Shown here one piece after another: positions 5,448-5,669 of a stretch of DNA of 5,669 nucleotides. The translations under genes and the position numbers were made by a program. The stretch lies in the NCBI GenBank assembly GCA_036008545.1, contig DASYNM010000536.1, positions 1 through 5,669 of the forward strand, read 5' to 3'. Source of the stretch: Palsa-1400 sp036008545. GTDB taxonomy: Bacteria; Verrucomicrobiota; Verrucomicrobiia; Limisphaerales; Palsa-1400. How positions within the stretch are numbered: position 1 is the first letter of the stretch; every line of letters begins with the position of its first letter. The notes under the pieces were generated by a model. It saw only the letters and a program-made list of their open reading frames with translations, searched no databases and had not been told where the DNA came from.

Positions 5448-5669
5448 TTAAAGATTCCCTATTCGCCGCAGAGTGAGGAATGGTTCGTTGGCGGCCTTGG
5501 ATTGCGTCAGGTCCACCTCGAATTCCGCCACCCAGTCGTTATGCTCCGCCGGGTCCACCAACATCTGTTGGACGCGCCAGGTCTTTTTGTCCTCGGACGG
5601 GGTTACGTAAGTATGACGCGCATTGCGAGCATTTGGATCCAGGCAAATGCGCTCATGCTCGGCGTAAAA
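5448..5669 (-). CDS. C-terminal fragment of probable DUF3516-type DEAD/DEAH-box helicase, cut by window edge
   Basis: Read on the minus strand, the frame is open from the right edge (5669) for 73 codons to TAA at 5450-5448. It translates to a soluble, charged segment beginning 'FYAEHERICLDPNARNARHT', continuing with 'TWRVQQMLVDP' and 'NDWVAEFEVDL', and ending 'LRRIGNL'. The 'W.V.Q...DP...NDW..E.EVDL' pattern resembles, from memory, the extreme C-terminus of helicases carrying DUF3516, where it follows the two RecA-like domains. No helicase motif lies in the visible part, so the name depends on that resemblance alone. Codon use and continuity to the edge make a real gene likely. It converges on the ACP gene with 12 nt between the two stops and no visible terminator, and is probably functionally unrelated to the KS operon. 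Confidence 0.62.
   Translation of the reverse strand, partial: FYAEHERICLDPNARNARHTYVTPSEDKKTWRVQQMLVDPAEHNDWVAEFEVDLTQSKAANEPFLTLRRIGNL

Overview
The window looks like a piece of a GC-rich (about 60% by eye) Gram-negative chromosome. The best guess is Verrucomicrobiota or a related PVC-group bacterium. This rests on the recalled style of several proteins (the small 2-TM protein, the GT2 enzyme, the DUF3516-type helicase tail, the KS pair). It is an inference, not a database result. I see no rRNA, tRNA, CRISPR array, insertion sequence or phage gene.

Layout. (1) Bases 3-590, + strand: the 3' part of a gene whose start lies left of the window. It may be a papain-like cysteine peptidase-fold protein. 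(2) Bases 559-1624, - strand: a two-gene unit made of a cytosolic-looking family 2 glycosyltransferase (929-1624) followed after 4 nt by a 121-residue membrane protein of unknown function (559-924). The membrane protein's end overlaps the end of gene 1 by 32 nt, tail to tail. (3) Bases 1625-1849: a 225-nt divergent intergenic region that must carry the start signals for both sides. (4) Bases 1850-5435, + strand: a tight four-gene operon encoding a HydE-like radical SAM enzyme, a complete FabF-type beta-ketoacyl-ACP synthase, a shortened KS homologue with no catalytic residues (chain-length-factor-like), and an acyl carrier protein. (5) Bases 5448-5669, - strand: the C-terminal 73 codons of a gene entering from the right, probably a DUF3516-type DEAD/DEAH RNA helicase. 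It converges on the ACP gene with 12 nt between the stops.

How the genes work together. KS, KS-like partner and ACP match the 'minimal' type II set (KS-alpha, KS-beta/CLF, ACP) that builds acyl or polyketide chains on the ACP phosphopantetheine arm. The radical SAM enzyme is the first gene of the operon and closely resembles HydE, the [FeFe]-hydrogenase maturase, in its motifs. No hydrogenase or HydF/HydG gene is present here. I infer that it acts on an acyl-ACP or on the product of this small pathway. No ketoreductase, dehydratase, acyltransferase or thioesterase is encoded in the operon, so these would have to come from housekeeping fatty-acid synthesis or another locus. This compact radical SAM-KS-CLF-ACP module is the most interesting content of the window. 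The glycosyltransferase unit diverges from it and may be unrelated.
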